A stretch of 64,000 nucleotides of DNA from Cellvibrio fontiphilus (GTDB lineage: Bacteria > Pseudomonadota > Gammaproteobacteria > Pseudomonadales > Cellvibrionaceae). Shown piece by piece: positions 26,673 to 34,449 of the stretch. The stretch lies in the NCBI RefSeq assembly GCF_035317345.1, contig NZ_JAYKTU010000001.1. One strand, given 5' to 3'. Positions within the stretch are counted from its first letter, which is position 1. Every line of letters begins with the position of its first letter. A program made the translations under genes and the position numbers. The notes below the pieces were generated by a model, which made no database searches, was not told the origin of the DNA, and worked only from the letters and a program-made list of their open reading frames with translations.

Positions 26673-28070
26673 TCATTCACTGCTTGCATCGGTTTCATCT
26701 AATTGACTACTGGGAACGACATTCATGTCATATTTTTTGATGAGGTCGTAGAAGGTTGGACGAGTGATACCCAGCAGTTTGGCAGCGGCGGAGATGTTGT
26801 TATCGGTCATGCTCAGGGCGCGCAATATAGCGCCGCGTTCAGCCTCTTGGCGAACGTGGCGGAGGTTGAGCGACAGCTCTCCGGCCTCGGCAAGGCCCAG
26901 ATCTTCCCGGGTGATGTATTTGCCATCAGCCATGATAACTGCGCGTTTGACCTTGTTTTCCATCTCGCGGATATTGCCAGGCCAATTGTAATTCTCAATA
27001 GCTGCTATGGCATCGGGGGTGAAGCCAGTAACGTTTTGGCCGTGCTCTTTGGCAAATTTGAGTTTGAAGTGGCGAGCCAGCAGCACTTTGTCACCCAGGC
27101 GATTGCGCAGCGGTGGAATATTTACCGTCATTTCGCAAATACGATAGAAGAGGTCTTCGCGGAAGCTACCTTCCCTGACCATAGCTTCAAGATCTTTGTT
27201 CGTGGCGCAGATTACGCGTACATCCACCGGGATTTCGGCGCGGCCGCCAACTCGTTCAATAACTCTTTCTTGTAAAAAACGCAGTAACTTAGCCTGCAGG
27301 TTGAGTGGCATATCGCCAATTTCGTCGAGAAACAGGGTGCCTTCGTTAGCGGTTTCTACTTTGCCAAGGGTGGTTTTGTTGGCGCCGGTGAATGCACCTT
27401 TTTCGTAGCCAAACAGCTCACTTTCAATCAGGTTTTCCGGAACGGCAGCGCAGTTGATTGCCACAAAGCGTTTGTTTTTGCGTGGGCTGAGTTGATGGAT
27501 TGAGCGCGCCAAGACCTCTTTACCTGTACCGCTTTCACCCAGGAGGGTACAAGTCACGGTAGTGGGCGAGATCTTTTCCAGCTGACGGCAGATTTTGAGC
27601 AATTGCGGATCGTTGGTAATCAAACCTTCCAGTGGCTCTTGCTGGGATAGGCTCAGGCGGCGGTTGTAGTCTTCCAATTCAAAAATGTGGAAGGCGCGCT
27701 GCACGATTAAATCCAAAGTGTTTGGGTCGACCGGCTTTTGATAGAAGTCATAGGCCCCCATAGCGACCGCGCGCAGGGCATTGTCGCGGTCGGTTTTGCC
27801 GGTCATGACAATAATTTTGGTATTGGGGGAGATGCGCAGTATGTCCTGGATACACTTAAACCCTTCATCCACACCGTCTTCATCGGGCGGCAGGCCAAGG
27901 TCTTGGATCACTACTGAGGCTTCATGCAGGCGTATCGCGGCTATAGCGTCCTGACGGTTGTCGGCCACGACAGTTTCATATTGATCAAAGTGCCAACGCA
28001 GCTGGCTTTGCAGCCCAGCGTCGTCTTCTACTATCAGCAGAATAGGTTTGGAGGCAGCTGTTTTGCTCAT
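26673..28070 (-). CDS. prsR: PEP-CTERM-box response regulator PrsR, sigma-54 activator
   Basis: The 465-residue protein has three parts: receiver (10-125) with phospho-acceptor Asp57 in VIQDLGLPP; AAA+ domain with Walker A GESGTGKE (178-185), the sigma-54 contact GAFTGA (225-230) and a Walker B; and a Fis-type helix-turn-helix (NISAAAKLLGITRPTFYDLIKKY). It is the partner of PrsK, whose gene ends 9 bp before this one starts. Family members activate sigma-54 promoters of PEP-CTERM protein genes, consistent with the -24/-12 element at 24234-24250. I see no odd substitutions. Confidence 0.94.
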   Translation of the reverse strand: MSKTAASKPILLIVEDDAGLQSQLRWHFDQYETVVADNRQDAIAAIRLHEASVVIQDLGLPPDEDGVDEGFKCIQDILRISPNTKIIVMTGKTDRDNALRAVAMGAYDFYQKPVDPNTLDLIVQRAFHIFELEDYNRRLSLSQQEPLEGLITNDPQLLKICRQLEKISPTTVTCTLLGESGTGKEVLARSIHQLSPRKNKRFVAINCAAVPENLIESELFGYEKGAFTGANKTTLGKVETANEGTLFLDEIGDMPLNLQAKLLRFLQERVIERVGGRAEIPVDVRVICATNKDLEAMVREGSFREDLFYRICEMTVNIPPLRNRLGDKVLLARHFKLKFAKEHGQNVTGFTPDAIAAIENYNWPGNIREMENKVKRAVIMADGKYITREDLGLAEAGELSLNLRHVRQEAERGAILRALSMTDNNISAAAKLLGITRPTFYDLIKKYDMNVVPSSQLDETDASSE

Positions 28071-28079
28071 GCGGTCCGA

Positions 28080-30125
28080 TTAATCCTTGTTCAGAGGGAG
28101 GGTGATGGTGATGGTGGTGCCTTCGCCCGGTTCGCTGGCGACATTCAAGGTGCCGCTCAGTTCGCTGATGTACTCGCGCGAGAGGTAAACCCCAATCCCC
28201 ATACCTTTGCCGGATTTGGTCGTTTCAAATGGTTTGAATAAACGATTGTGGATGAAATCCCAATCCATGCCTGAGCCGTTGTCTTCGATGATCACCGTGG
28301 CCCAGTCGTTGTTGACGCGCAGTGTAACATGAACCCGGCCATCGTCCGGTGTGGCCTCCAGCGCATTTTTGATGAAGTTAGTGATGGTCATTACCAACCG
28401 TACCTGGTCGGCATTAATAGTGCGTTCGGTATTTTCGATATCGCTACTGAGTTTGCTGCAGTTGCGCTGGCATTCGCTAACTGCCTGTTGCACGACTTCA
28501 AGAATAGATAGGCGCTTAACCAGATCCGATTCATCGCGGCGCAACTTTTTCAGCAGGTTGTTCATGCGATCAACCGAGTTGCTGATGGTTTTGATGGCAT
28601 CCTCAAAAAACGCGGGGTTGCCTTTGTGTTTTTCCGCATTGCGCACCACCAGTGCTTGCTGGGCAATAAGGTTGTTCAGGTCGTGAATGATAAAGGCAAC
28701 CAGTTTGTTGTAAGTGTCGAACTGCCGCCCCTCCACCAATTGTTCGGCCTGCTGGTGGCGCTTGAGGTAGCTGCCAATCTGCCGGCCCATGGTTTTTAGC
28801 AGGTCCAAATCTTCCCAGGTCAGGCTTTGATCGCCGGCTGGTTTGGTCAGTGCCATAAAACCTACCAACTCCTGCCCCACTATCAATGGAAATAACAGCC
28901 ATAGGTCGGGGATGTTATGCGCCCAGTGAGGCAGTAATTCGTTGTGCTGACTGAGTGCTTTGTTGTCGCCGCTGTCGGGGATAAATACCCATTCGGCGTC
29001 AATAAATGCCCGGCAGAAAGGGCTGTCGACCGGTTCCTCCTGCAGGGTTACATAGTTGGGCAGATTGGTGCGGTAGACAGGCTCATAGAAGCCCTGTTTG
29101 CGCAGCCAGATGACCCCGCCAGGCGCTTTGGTGGTGGAGGCGACAGCATAAAATGCGCGCTGGTTTACCTCGGCGGCATCCACCGGTTGCGCCAGATAAT
29201 TGATCAGCCGCAACCATTCGTTGCGATAATCGTATTTGTAGCGAAATAGGTGTTTGTTGATCAGCACCGAGAGTTTCATGCGGATGCGACTGGAGATAAA
29301 TACGGTCGCAATCAATAACACTGCGCCTACTAATAACAAGCTATAGAAAACTGTTCCCCAGTTGCCGCCGTATAAACGGACATAGTAACCACCCAATGAA
29401 AGTACGGTGATTAAAATACCGACACCCACCAGAGACGTGGTGTAAAAGGCGATAGGGCGGGATAAGTTGAAGTTGGCTGGACGGTCACTGCGCTGCAGCA
29501 GCAGTATTCCACCCAGTGCCATAAATAGGCAGGTGGCAATGGAGACTGCCGCGCGCGATTGCCAAAGCATTGGGTCCAGTCCCTTGAAAATCAGGGCGTG
29601 GGTAAAAAGGTAGATATCGTAGAGGAAAATAGCCGCGAGGTTCATGCACAGGAGTTTGATCTGGCGGTCATTCTCCGCTGCAAATCGATAGAGCTGCTCC
29701 ACACTGACCAGCGCGATAACGGCCAGACCCAAGGCAAACCAGATGGAGAGTCCTGCTTGGTTTAGATCCGGTATAAATAGCATCACCAGTGCCAGGGCGG
29801 TAATGGGCCAGCCGCCACTGAACAGGAGTTGCAGGCTGGCGGGCAGCTGGCGGCGATTACTGTTGTGTTTTAAGCACAGCCAAATACAAAAGACCCAAGC
29901 GTTAAAGTGCAGGTATTCAAAGGTAATCAGTAGATAAAGTGGAATGTCGTAACCGGCAAAGGACAGCGCAATCACGCCCAAATGCGCGGTATGCAGGGCG
30001 GCTGCCCAGAGGAAAATCCAGGTTTTTTGCCCGCGCAACAGCTGGAACAGGTAAGTGGCGGTGAGCAGCGAGGCCACGACAGCAGCGCTGAAGTAGGCGA
30101 CAAAGGTGACGCTGTTATATTCCAT
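28080..30125 (-). CDS. prsK: XrtA/PEP-CTERM system histidine kinase PrsK
   Basis: The start at 30125 (MEYNSVTFVAYFSAAVVASLL) puts the first membrane helix at the N-terminus, as in the family; an in-frame start 34 residues upstream is less likely. The 681-residue protein has about eight N-terminal membrane helices (to about 300), a GAF-like domain (about 320-460), and a kinase core with His481 in HDLNN, the N box, DNGSGMDWD and the G box GKGMGIGVYLS. It should sense an envelope or polysaccharide signal and phosphorylate PrsR, the next gene in the same operon. Confidence 0.93.
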   Translation of the reverse strand: MEYNSVTFVAYFSAAVVASLLTATYLFQLLRGQKTWIFLWAAALHTAHLGVIALSFAGYDIPLYLLITFEYLHFNAWVFCIWLCLKHNSNRRQLPASLQLLFSGGWPITALALVMLFIPDLNQAGLSIWFALGLAVIALVSVEQLYRFAAENDRQIKLLCMNLAAIFLYDIYLFTHALIFKGLDPMLWQSRAAVSIATCLFMALGGILLLQRSDRPANFNLSRPIAFYTTSLVGVGILITVLSLGGYYVRLYGGNWGTVFYSLLLVGAVLLIATVFISSRIRMKLSVLINKHLFRYKYDYRNEWLRLINYLAQPVDAAEVNQRAFYAVASTTKAPGGVIWLRKQGFYEPVYRTNLPNYVTLQEEPVDSPFCRAFIDAEWVFIPDSGDNKALSQHNELLPHWAHNIPDLWLLFPLIVGQELVGFMALTKPAGDQSLTWEDLDLLKTMGRQIGSYLKRHQQAEQLVEGRQFDTYNKLVAFIIHDLNNLIAQQALVVRNAEKHKGNPAFFEDAIKTISNSVDRMNNLLKKLRRDESDLVKRLSILEVVQQAVSECQRNCSKLSSDIENTERTINADQVRLVMTITNFIKNALEATPDDGRVHVTLRVNNDWATVIIEDNGSGMDWDFIHNRLFKPFETTKSGKGMGIGVYLSREYISELSGTLNVASEPGEGTTITITLPLNKD

Positions 30126-30249
30126 CTCCGGGGCGATCCTGTATTGGCTATAAATCTTGGCAATAAGCATAACAGCTGCGATTGCCGGATAGAATGTGCA
30201 CCCGGCAGCGCATCTGAATACTGCCATCGCCTGTGTGGGTATTTGCAGC

Positions 30250-30255
30250 TATAAT
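30250..30255 (+). promoter_or_regulatory. Sigma-70 -10 box upstream of the cytochrome c5 gene
   Basis: A perfect TATAAT lies 113 bases before the start codon, in the divergent gap between prsK and the cytochrome gene. The -35 region at the usual distance (TCGCCT) is poor, so this is a partial promoter match only. Confidence 0.4.
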
Positions 30256-30367
30256 GCGCGCCGACGACATCCAGCCCCAAGCCTGTGTAGATTCAGGCGC
30301 CTTGGGCAAACTTTCAGGGCCAAGCTGAGAAACATCAGCCGCCTTTACACCCCATGAGGAAAATACC

Positions 30368-30781
30368 GTGATCCAGATGAAAAAGTTGTTCGGCGTTCTG
30401 TTTGTTTCGGGTTTGGTGGTACTGTCTGCCGTAGCTCACAGTGATGAGGAAATTAAAGCGCGCATTGCACCTGTTGGTAGCAGCTGTATGTCGGGTGACG
30501 AATGTGCTGCAGCACCAGCACCGGCCGTTGCCGCCGGTCCAAAATCCGGCAAGGATGTATACGGTAGCTTCTGTACCACCTGTCACGGCGCAGGCGTAAT
30601 GGGCGCGCCCAAGCTCGGTGATGCTGCTGATTGGACAGCGCGCGCCGGTAAAGGTCTGGAAACCCTTTACACCCACGCGATCAATGGTTTTAACGCTATG
30701 CCAGCCAAAGGCATGTGCGCAGCCTGTTCTGATGATGAGATCAAGGGCGCCGTGGATTACATGGTCGAAAACAGCAAATAA
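30368..30781 (+). CDS. Cytochrome c5 family protein
   Basis: The 137-residue protein has a signal peptide (1-24, ending SAVAHS) and a class I cytochrome c domain: heme-binding CTTCH at about 68-72, axial Met in FNAMPAKGMC, and the c5-specific C-terminal cysteine pair (CAAC). A Cys/Ala/Pro linker (CMSGDECAAAPAPA) separates signal and heme domain, as in pseudomonad c5. It is periplasmic and should carry electrons between respiratory complexes. GAGGA sits seven bases before the GTG start; an ATG at 30377 is the alternative. It is transcribed away from prsK. Confidence 0.92.
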   Translation: MIQMKKLFGVLFVSGLVVLSAVAHSDEEIKARIAPVGSSCMSGDECAAAPAPAVAAGPKSGKDVYGSFCTTCHGAGVMGAPKLGDAADWTARAGKGLETLYTHAINGFNAMPAKGMCAACSDDEIKGAVDYMVENSK

Positions 30782-30801
30782 GCTGACGCGCCGCCAGAAC
30801 G

Positions 30802-30842
30802 AAAAACCCCCGCCGTTGTTGCAATGGCGGGGGTTTTGTTTT
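30802..30842 (+). terminator. Rho-independent terminator after cytochrome c5
   Basis: AAAACCCCCGCC (30803-30814) pairs with GGCGGGGGTTTT (30826-30837) and is followed by GTTTTTTT. It also lies just downstream of the convergent TonB receptor gene (stop at 30885), so may serve both. Confidence 0.9.
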
Positions 30843-30884
30843 TTTGGGCACCGGCTGCCTGAGAAGGGCAGCCGGGTCGCTGGT

Positions 30885-33800
30885 TTAGAAGTTAGCCTTC
30901 AGAATCAGCGCCGCGCGGCGGTCGTTTACAAACCATGAGCGGCCAGCCTCAGCACCTTTGCCATCGAGGATCATGATGGTCTTGGTCTGGGTGTTGGCGA
31001 TATTGGTCAGCTGCAAACCGACGGTGACATTTTCATTCACATTGTAAAACGCCGAGCCATCCAGAAAGCCTGAATCATCGTTCCACAGCGGGTATTTACT
31101 GATCACATCGCGGGTGGTCAACAGGTACTTGGAGCGCCAGTTGTAGGCTAGGCGCAGCGACCAGTCGTTTTTGTCATACATAGCGACAATATTGAAGGTG
31201 TCGCGCGATTGGCCTTGCAGTGGAACCTCGTCAAACTCGACCCGTGCTCCAGTATCGGTTGCGCTGCCGGCAAAACCATCGGCACTGCTATCGCCGCTGT
31301 TGGGTACACCGCTGGCATCGATGTAGGTGTAGTTCATCTGTAAACCCAAGCCATCCCAAGGGGCGGGCAGCATGTCGTAGAACTGCTGATAAGCCAGCTC
31401 AAAGCCCTGCATACTGCCATCGCCACCGTTGCGTGTACCTTCCACTTCTGCTGTTTGGGTAACACCGGTCACCGGGTTAGTGAAATCCCGCGCGAAGCTG
31501 CCGTACACAAAGAAGTTGCTCAAATCTTTGTAGAAGAGCGTGGTGGTGAGTGAGCCAACCCGTGCAAAGTACCATTCCAGCGAGGCGTCAAACTGGGTGG
31601 ATTCCATGGGCTTGAGGCCGGGGTTGCCTGAATCGCCGCGCCAGCCGGAAACGCTGGCACCCAAAATTCCGCTACCGCCGGCACCGGGGTTGGCTGGGTC
31701 GATTTCCGGTTGTACCACAGTGAGTGACAATTGGCTGAGGTTAGCCTGGTTTTTCACTGCCTCCATATCCGGCAGGGCGATGGCCTTGGCGACCGCAAAG
31801 CGGGAGATAAGGTCGTCGGTCAGCTCCAGCTTGAGGTTGAAACTCGGCAGGCTGGCGGAGTAGGTGGAATTGGCGTTTTGCACTGTGAAAGCATTGTTGC
31901 CAAAACCGCGTTCGTTATCGCTGAGGAAATTCTTGGGGTCAGTTGTCCAGCGCGACTCGGGCATGGCCATAAGTGCCGCACGTGCAGCGGCCAAATCGGC
32001 GTAGCCGCCTTGGTCAAATAGCGCCTGGCTGGCTTGGTTTGTCCAGGCATCTACGGCGCCAGGTGTTAATGGCAGGGTGATACCGGCGGGCACCGCAAAA
32101 TCCGGCACCAAATCCGGGTATTGCACCGAACCAAGCGCATCGCGTTCCAGACGGACATAACGCAAGCCCAGATTACCGCTGAAGCGCAGGGCATAGTCGT
32201 CCGAGCCGAAATCCACCTTCACATAGGCGGCGTTGTTGGTTTCAGTAGTGACAAATATCTCTGATGGCGTGAAATAGCTATCGGTGCCTGCGCGTTTATT
32301 GGCGGGCACAAAAGAGCCTGCATCCGCGAGCAGCTCACGGCCATTAATGACCTCATGGACCAGCGACGGTGAGGCGTGCAACATGTTGTTTCCGGGAATG
32401 GTCAATGCTTCGCCGCGATGGAAATCGCTCCAGTCCACCGAACTGTAAGACTGGTCGGCGACCTTCTCCAAATCCGCCCAATAAATGTCTGATTGCCAGC
32501 GCGGCCCCAGGGCACCCCAGTTGTAAACAGAGTAGCGCACGGTTTGCTCGCGTTCGGCATGGCGCAGGCCGCCCGAAATCGCGGTGACCAGCCCATCGTC
32601 CAGGCTGTGTTTTACGTCGATGCGACTGGCCAGTGAGTCACCTTCGGAGCGCTCGTAGTGGTCCATCGCCGACTGCCAGAAATAGGAGGTCGGGTCCTGG
32701 AAGTAATTCGCATCACCCGCCGGGTCATCGGAGAAGCCGGGGAAGCCGCTGCTGTAGAGCTCCGGGTTCTGGGTGCGGAAACCGTTCCAGGGCTCAATCA
32801 GTGTCAGCGAGGGAGTTTTGCCACGGGTGCTGTAGTCCTGCATCGCATGGGTAGCGAGCATAATAGTGACATCATCGTCCTGGGTCTCTGCGTCTATGTA
32901 TTGCAGGTCGAGGGTGTATTCCCAGTTGTCGTTGGGGGTGAATTTCAGGTTGAAGGCGTAATCGTCCACCAGCGTGCGGGTACTTTTAACGCGGGTATCG
33001 GTGGAGAAAATGTGGCCCCACTGGGGGATGTTGACCGGAGCATCGCCCCAGGCGCGCGGGATGCGATTGGTATGGCCATCAGCGGAACGCCAGCCGTCAG
33101 AGTCTACCAGCGTACCGGCGGTGAAAATGCCCTCGTCAGTAAATTCAAACTGGGTGCCTTCGAGTGCACGGGTGCGACGAATGTCTTGCTCGGCATCTTC
33201 GTCGTAGTAGCCACCTTGATATTTGATGGCATATTCGGTCCAGGTCAGGGTGGCGTCCGAGCGCATGAATTGCAGGCTGCTAACCAGCGTATTGTCTGGG
33301 TTTTGCCATTGCAGGGCAGCGGCGTAACCCTGACGGTCGCGCTCGTCGGTTTTCATCAGCGCGTTGGAACCGTTGGGCATCCACACCTTGCCATCACCTT
33401 GGCCTACAAAACGCTCGGCACCGGCCAGTACGGCAGCATCGTATTGCACGTAAGCATCACTCTGGATGCCGTTGGACATGCCGGTCAGCGAGGAATCGGC
33501 GATGTTCAACAGCGCCCCAAACTCACCCGCACTGGTGTCCCAGCGGTCGCTGTAAAGCGCCGACAGGGTGGGAGTCCACTTTTCCGCCATATCGCCGTAG
33601 GAGTAGTCGGCTGAAACAGCCGCCACGCGGCCGTCAGAGTCAAACGGCTTGCGGGTGCGCAGGCTAACAGTACCGCCAATGCCGCCCTCAATCATGTCGG
33701 CAGTCTGGTTTTTGTAGATATCTACCCCACCCATCAGCTCCGGTGGAACGTCCTGGAAGCTGAGGCCGCGGCCGGAGTTGGCGGTAAAGGAATCGCGCCC

Positions 33801-34190
33801 GTTAAATTCGGAGCGGGTGGCGTTCATGCCGCGAATCACCGCTGCTGAACCTTCCACGCTGAAGTGATCAGGGTCGTTGGCTGAGGCAAAGCGCTCGATG
33901 GATACGCCGGGCACCCGCTGCATGGCTTCCAGCACACTGCGATCAGGCAGCGAGCCTATGTCGTTGGCGGAGATGGAATCTACCACCGTACTGGCGTTGC
34001 GTTTGATGTCTTGCGCATTTTGCAGGTTGGCGCGAACACCAGTGACTACCACTTCTTCCAGATTCTCGTTGGTATCCGTTTGGGCAATTACCGGAGCGGT
34101 GATGGCCATAATACAAAGCGCTAACACTGAGCGCCGGAACAGGGGATTGTGCGTGGAGTCATGACCTTGCAGTAAATTTTGGGGAAGCAT
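30885..34190 (-). CDS. TonB-dependent receptor
   Basis: ATG 34190 is chosen because GAGAGG lies six bases upstream; a longer frame starts at 34220. The 1,101-residue outer-membrane protein has a signal peptide (ending APVIAQ), a TonB-box-like segment (LEEVVVTG), a plug domain (DIGSLPDRSVLEAMQRVPGVSIER) and a long 22-stranded barrel ending in aromatic Phe (LILKANF). Its size and the N-terminal pattern fit the Xanthomonas/Caulobacter type used for uptake of carbohydrates or other large substrates rather than siderophores, but no substrate-linked gene is adjacent, so the ligand is unknown. A CCAGTTTGC-containing palindrome region lies upstream. Confidence 0.92.
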   Translation of the reverse strand: MLPQNLLQGHDSTHNPLFRRSVLALCIMAITAPVIAQTDTNENLEEVVVTGVRANLQNAQDIKRNASTVVDSISANDIGSLPDRSVLEAMQRVPGVSIERFASANDPDHFSVEGSAAVIRGMNATRSEFNGRDSFTANSGRGLSFQDVPPELMGGVDIYKNQTADMIEGGIGGTVSLRTRKPFDSDGRVAAVSADYSYGDMAEKWTPTLSALYSDRWDTSAGEFGALLNIADSSLTGMSNGIQSDAYVQYDAAVLAGAERFVGQGDGKVWMPNGSNALMKTDERDRQGYAAALQWQNPDNTLVSSLQFMRSDATLTWTEYAIKYQGGYYDEDAEQDIRRTRALEGTQFEFTDEGIFTAGTLVDSDGWRSADGHTNRIPRAWGDAPVNIPQWGHIFSTDTRVKSTRTLVDDYAFNLKFTPNDNWEYTLDLQYIDAETQDDDVTIMLATHAMQDYSTRGKTPSLTLIEPWNGFRTQNPELYSSGFPGFSDDPAGDANYFQDPTSYFWQSAMDHYERSEGDSLASRIDVKHSLDDGLVTAISGGLRHAEREQTVRYSVYNWGALGPRWQSDIYWADLEKVADQSYSSVDWSDFHRGEALTIPGNNMLHASPSLVHEVINGRELLADAGSFVPANKRAGTDSYFTPSEIFVTTETNNAAYVKVDFGSDDYALRFSGNLGLRYVRLERDALGSVQYPDLVPDFAVPAGITLPLTPGAVDAWTNQASQALFDQGGYADLAAARAALMAMPESRWTTDPKNFLSDNERGFGNNAFTVQNANSTYSASLPSFNLKLELTDDLISRFAVAKAIALPDMEAVKNQANLSQLSLTVVQPEIDPANPGAGGSGILGASVSGWRGDSGNPGLKPMESTQFDASLEWYFARVGSLTTTLFYKDLSNFFVYGSFARDFTNPVTGVTQTAEVEGTRNGGDGSMQGFELAYQQFYDMLPAPWDGLGLQMNYTYIDASGVPNSGDSSADGFAGSATDTGARVEFDEVPLQGQSRDTFNIVAMYDKNDWSLRLAYNWRSKYLLTTRDVISKYPLWNDDSGFLDGSAFYNVNENVTVGLQLTNIANTQTKTIMILDGKGAEAGRSWFVNDRRAALILKANF

Positions 34191-34289
34191 AGCTAACCTC
34201 TCGTTGTCGTTATTAGGCAAATCGGATTAGGGTCACCCCGTCGGGAGGGAGACACGGTGCCATGCTCGGCTTATCTGTGGCTGGTGTCG

Positions 34290-34320
34290 CACCAGTTTGC
34301 CCAGTTAACGCAAACTGGTG
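34290..34320. promoter_or_regulatory. Perfect palindrome, possible operator, upstream of TonB receptor
   Basis: CACCAGTTTGC (34290-34300) and GCAAACTGGTG (34310-34320) are exact reverse complements separated by 9 bases. The core CCAGTTTGC recurs at 34400-34408, paired with AAACTGG at 34418-34424. No T-tract follows, so it is unlike a terminator. It sits 100 bp upstream of the receptor start and 130 bp beyond the helicase stop. A regulator binding site is the best guess. Confidence 0.45.
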
Positions 34321-34399
34321 ATCCGGTGTGGCACAGTGGGACTTGCGCGCTGGGTGTGGTGCGAGGAGAGACTGCGGTGCGCGGGTTCTGGCGGTGATG

Positions 34400-34424
34400 C
34401 CAGTTTGCGCATCGGCTAAACTGG
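34400..34424. repeat. Second copy of the CCAGTTTGC inverted element
   Basis: CCAGTTT (34400-34406, extending as GC) and AAACTGG (34418-34424) form a 7-bp inverted repeat. It matches the outer arms of the palindrome at 34290-34320, about 100 bp away, so the gap of 259 bp between the two minus-strand genes holds a repeated dyad motif. Confidence 0.5.
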
Positions 34425-34449
34425 GGAGCTAAAACCCCCAGCATGGTGG

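Noticed and set aside
26703..27275. Antisense frame of 190 codons
   Set aside because: It is opposite prsR, which is complete and well supported; no ribosome site or motif.
32658..33614. Long + strand open frame of about 318 codons
   Set aside because: It lies wholly opposite the TonB receptor gene, whose protein has full family similarity. The antisense frame has no family features and is a GC-driven shadow.
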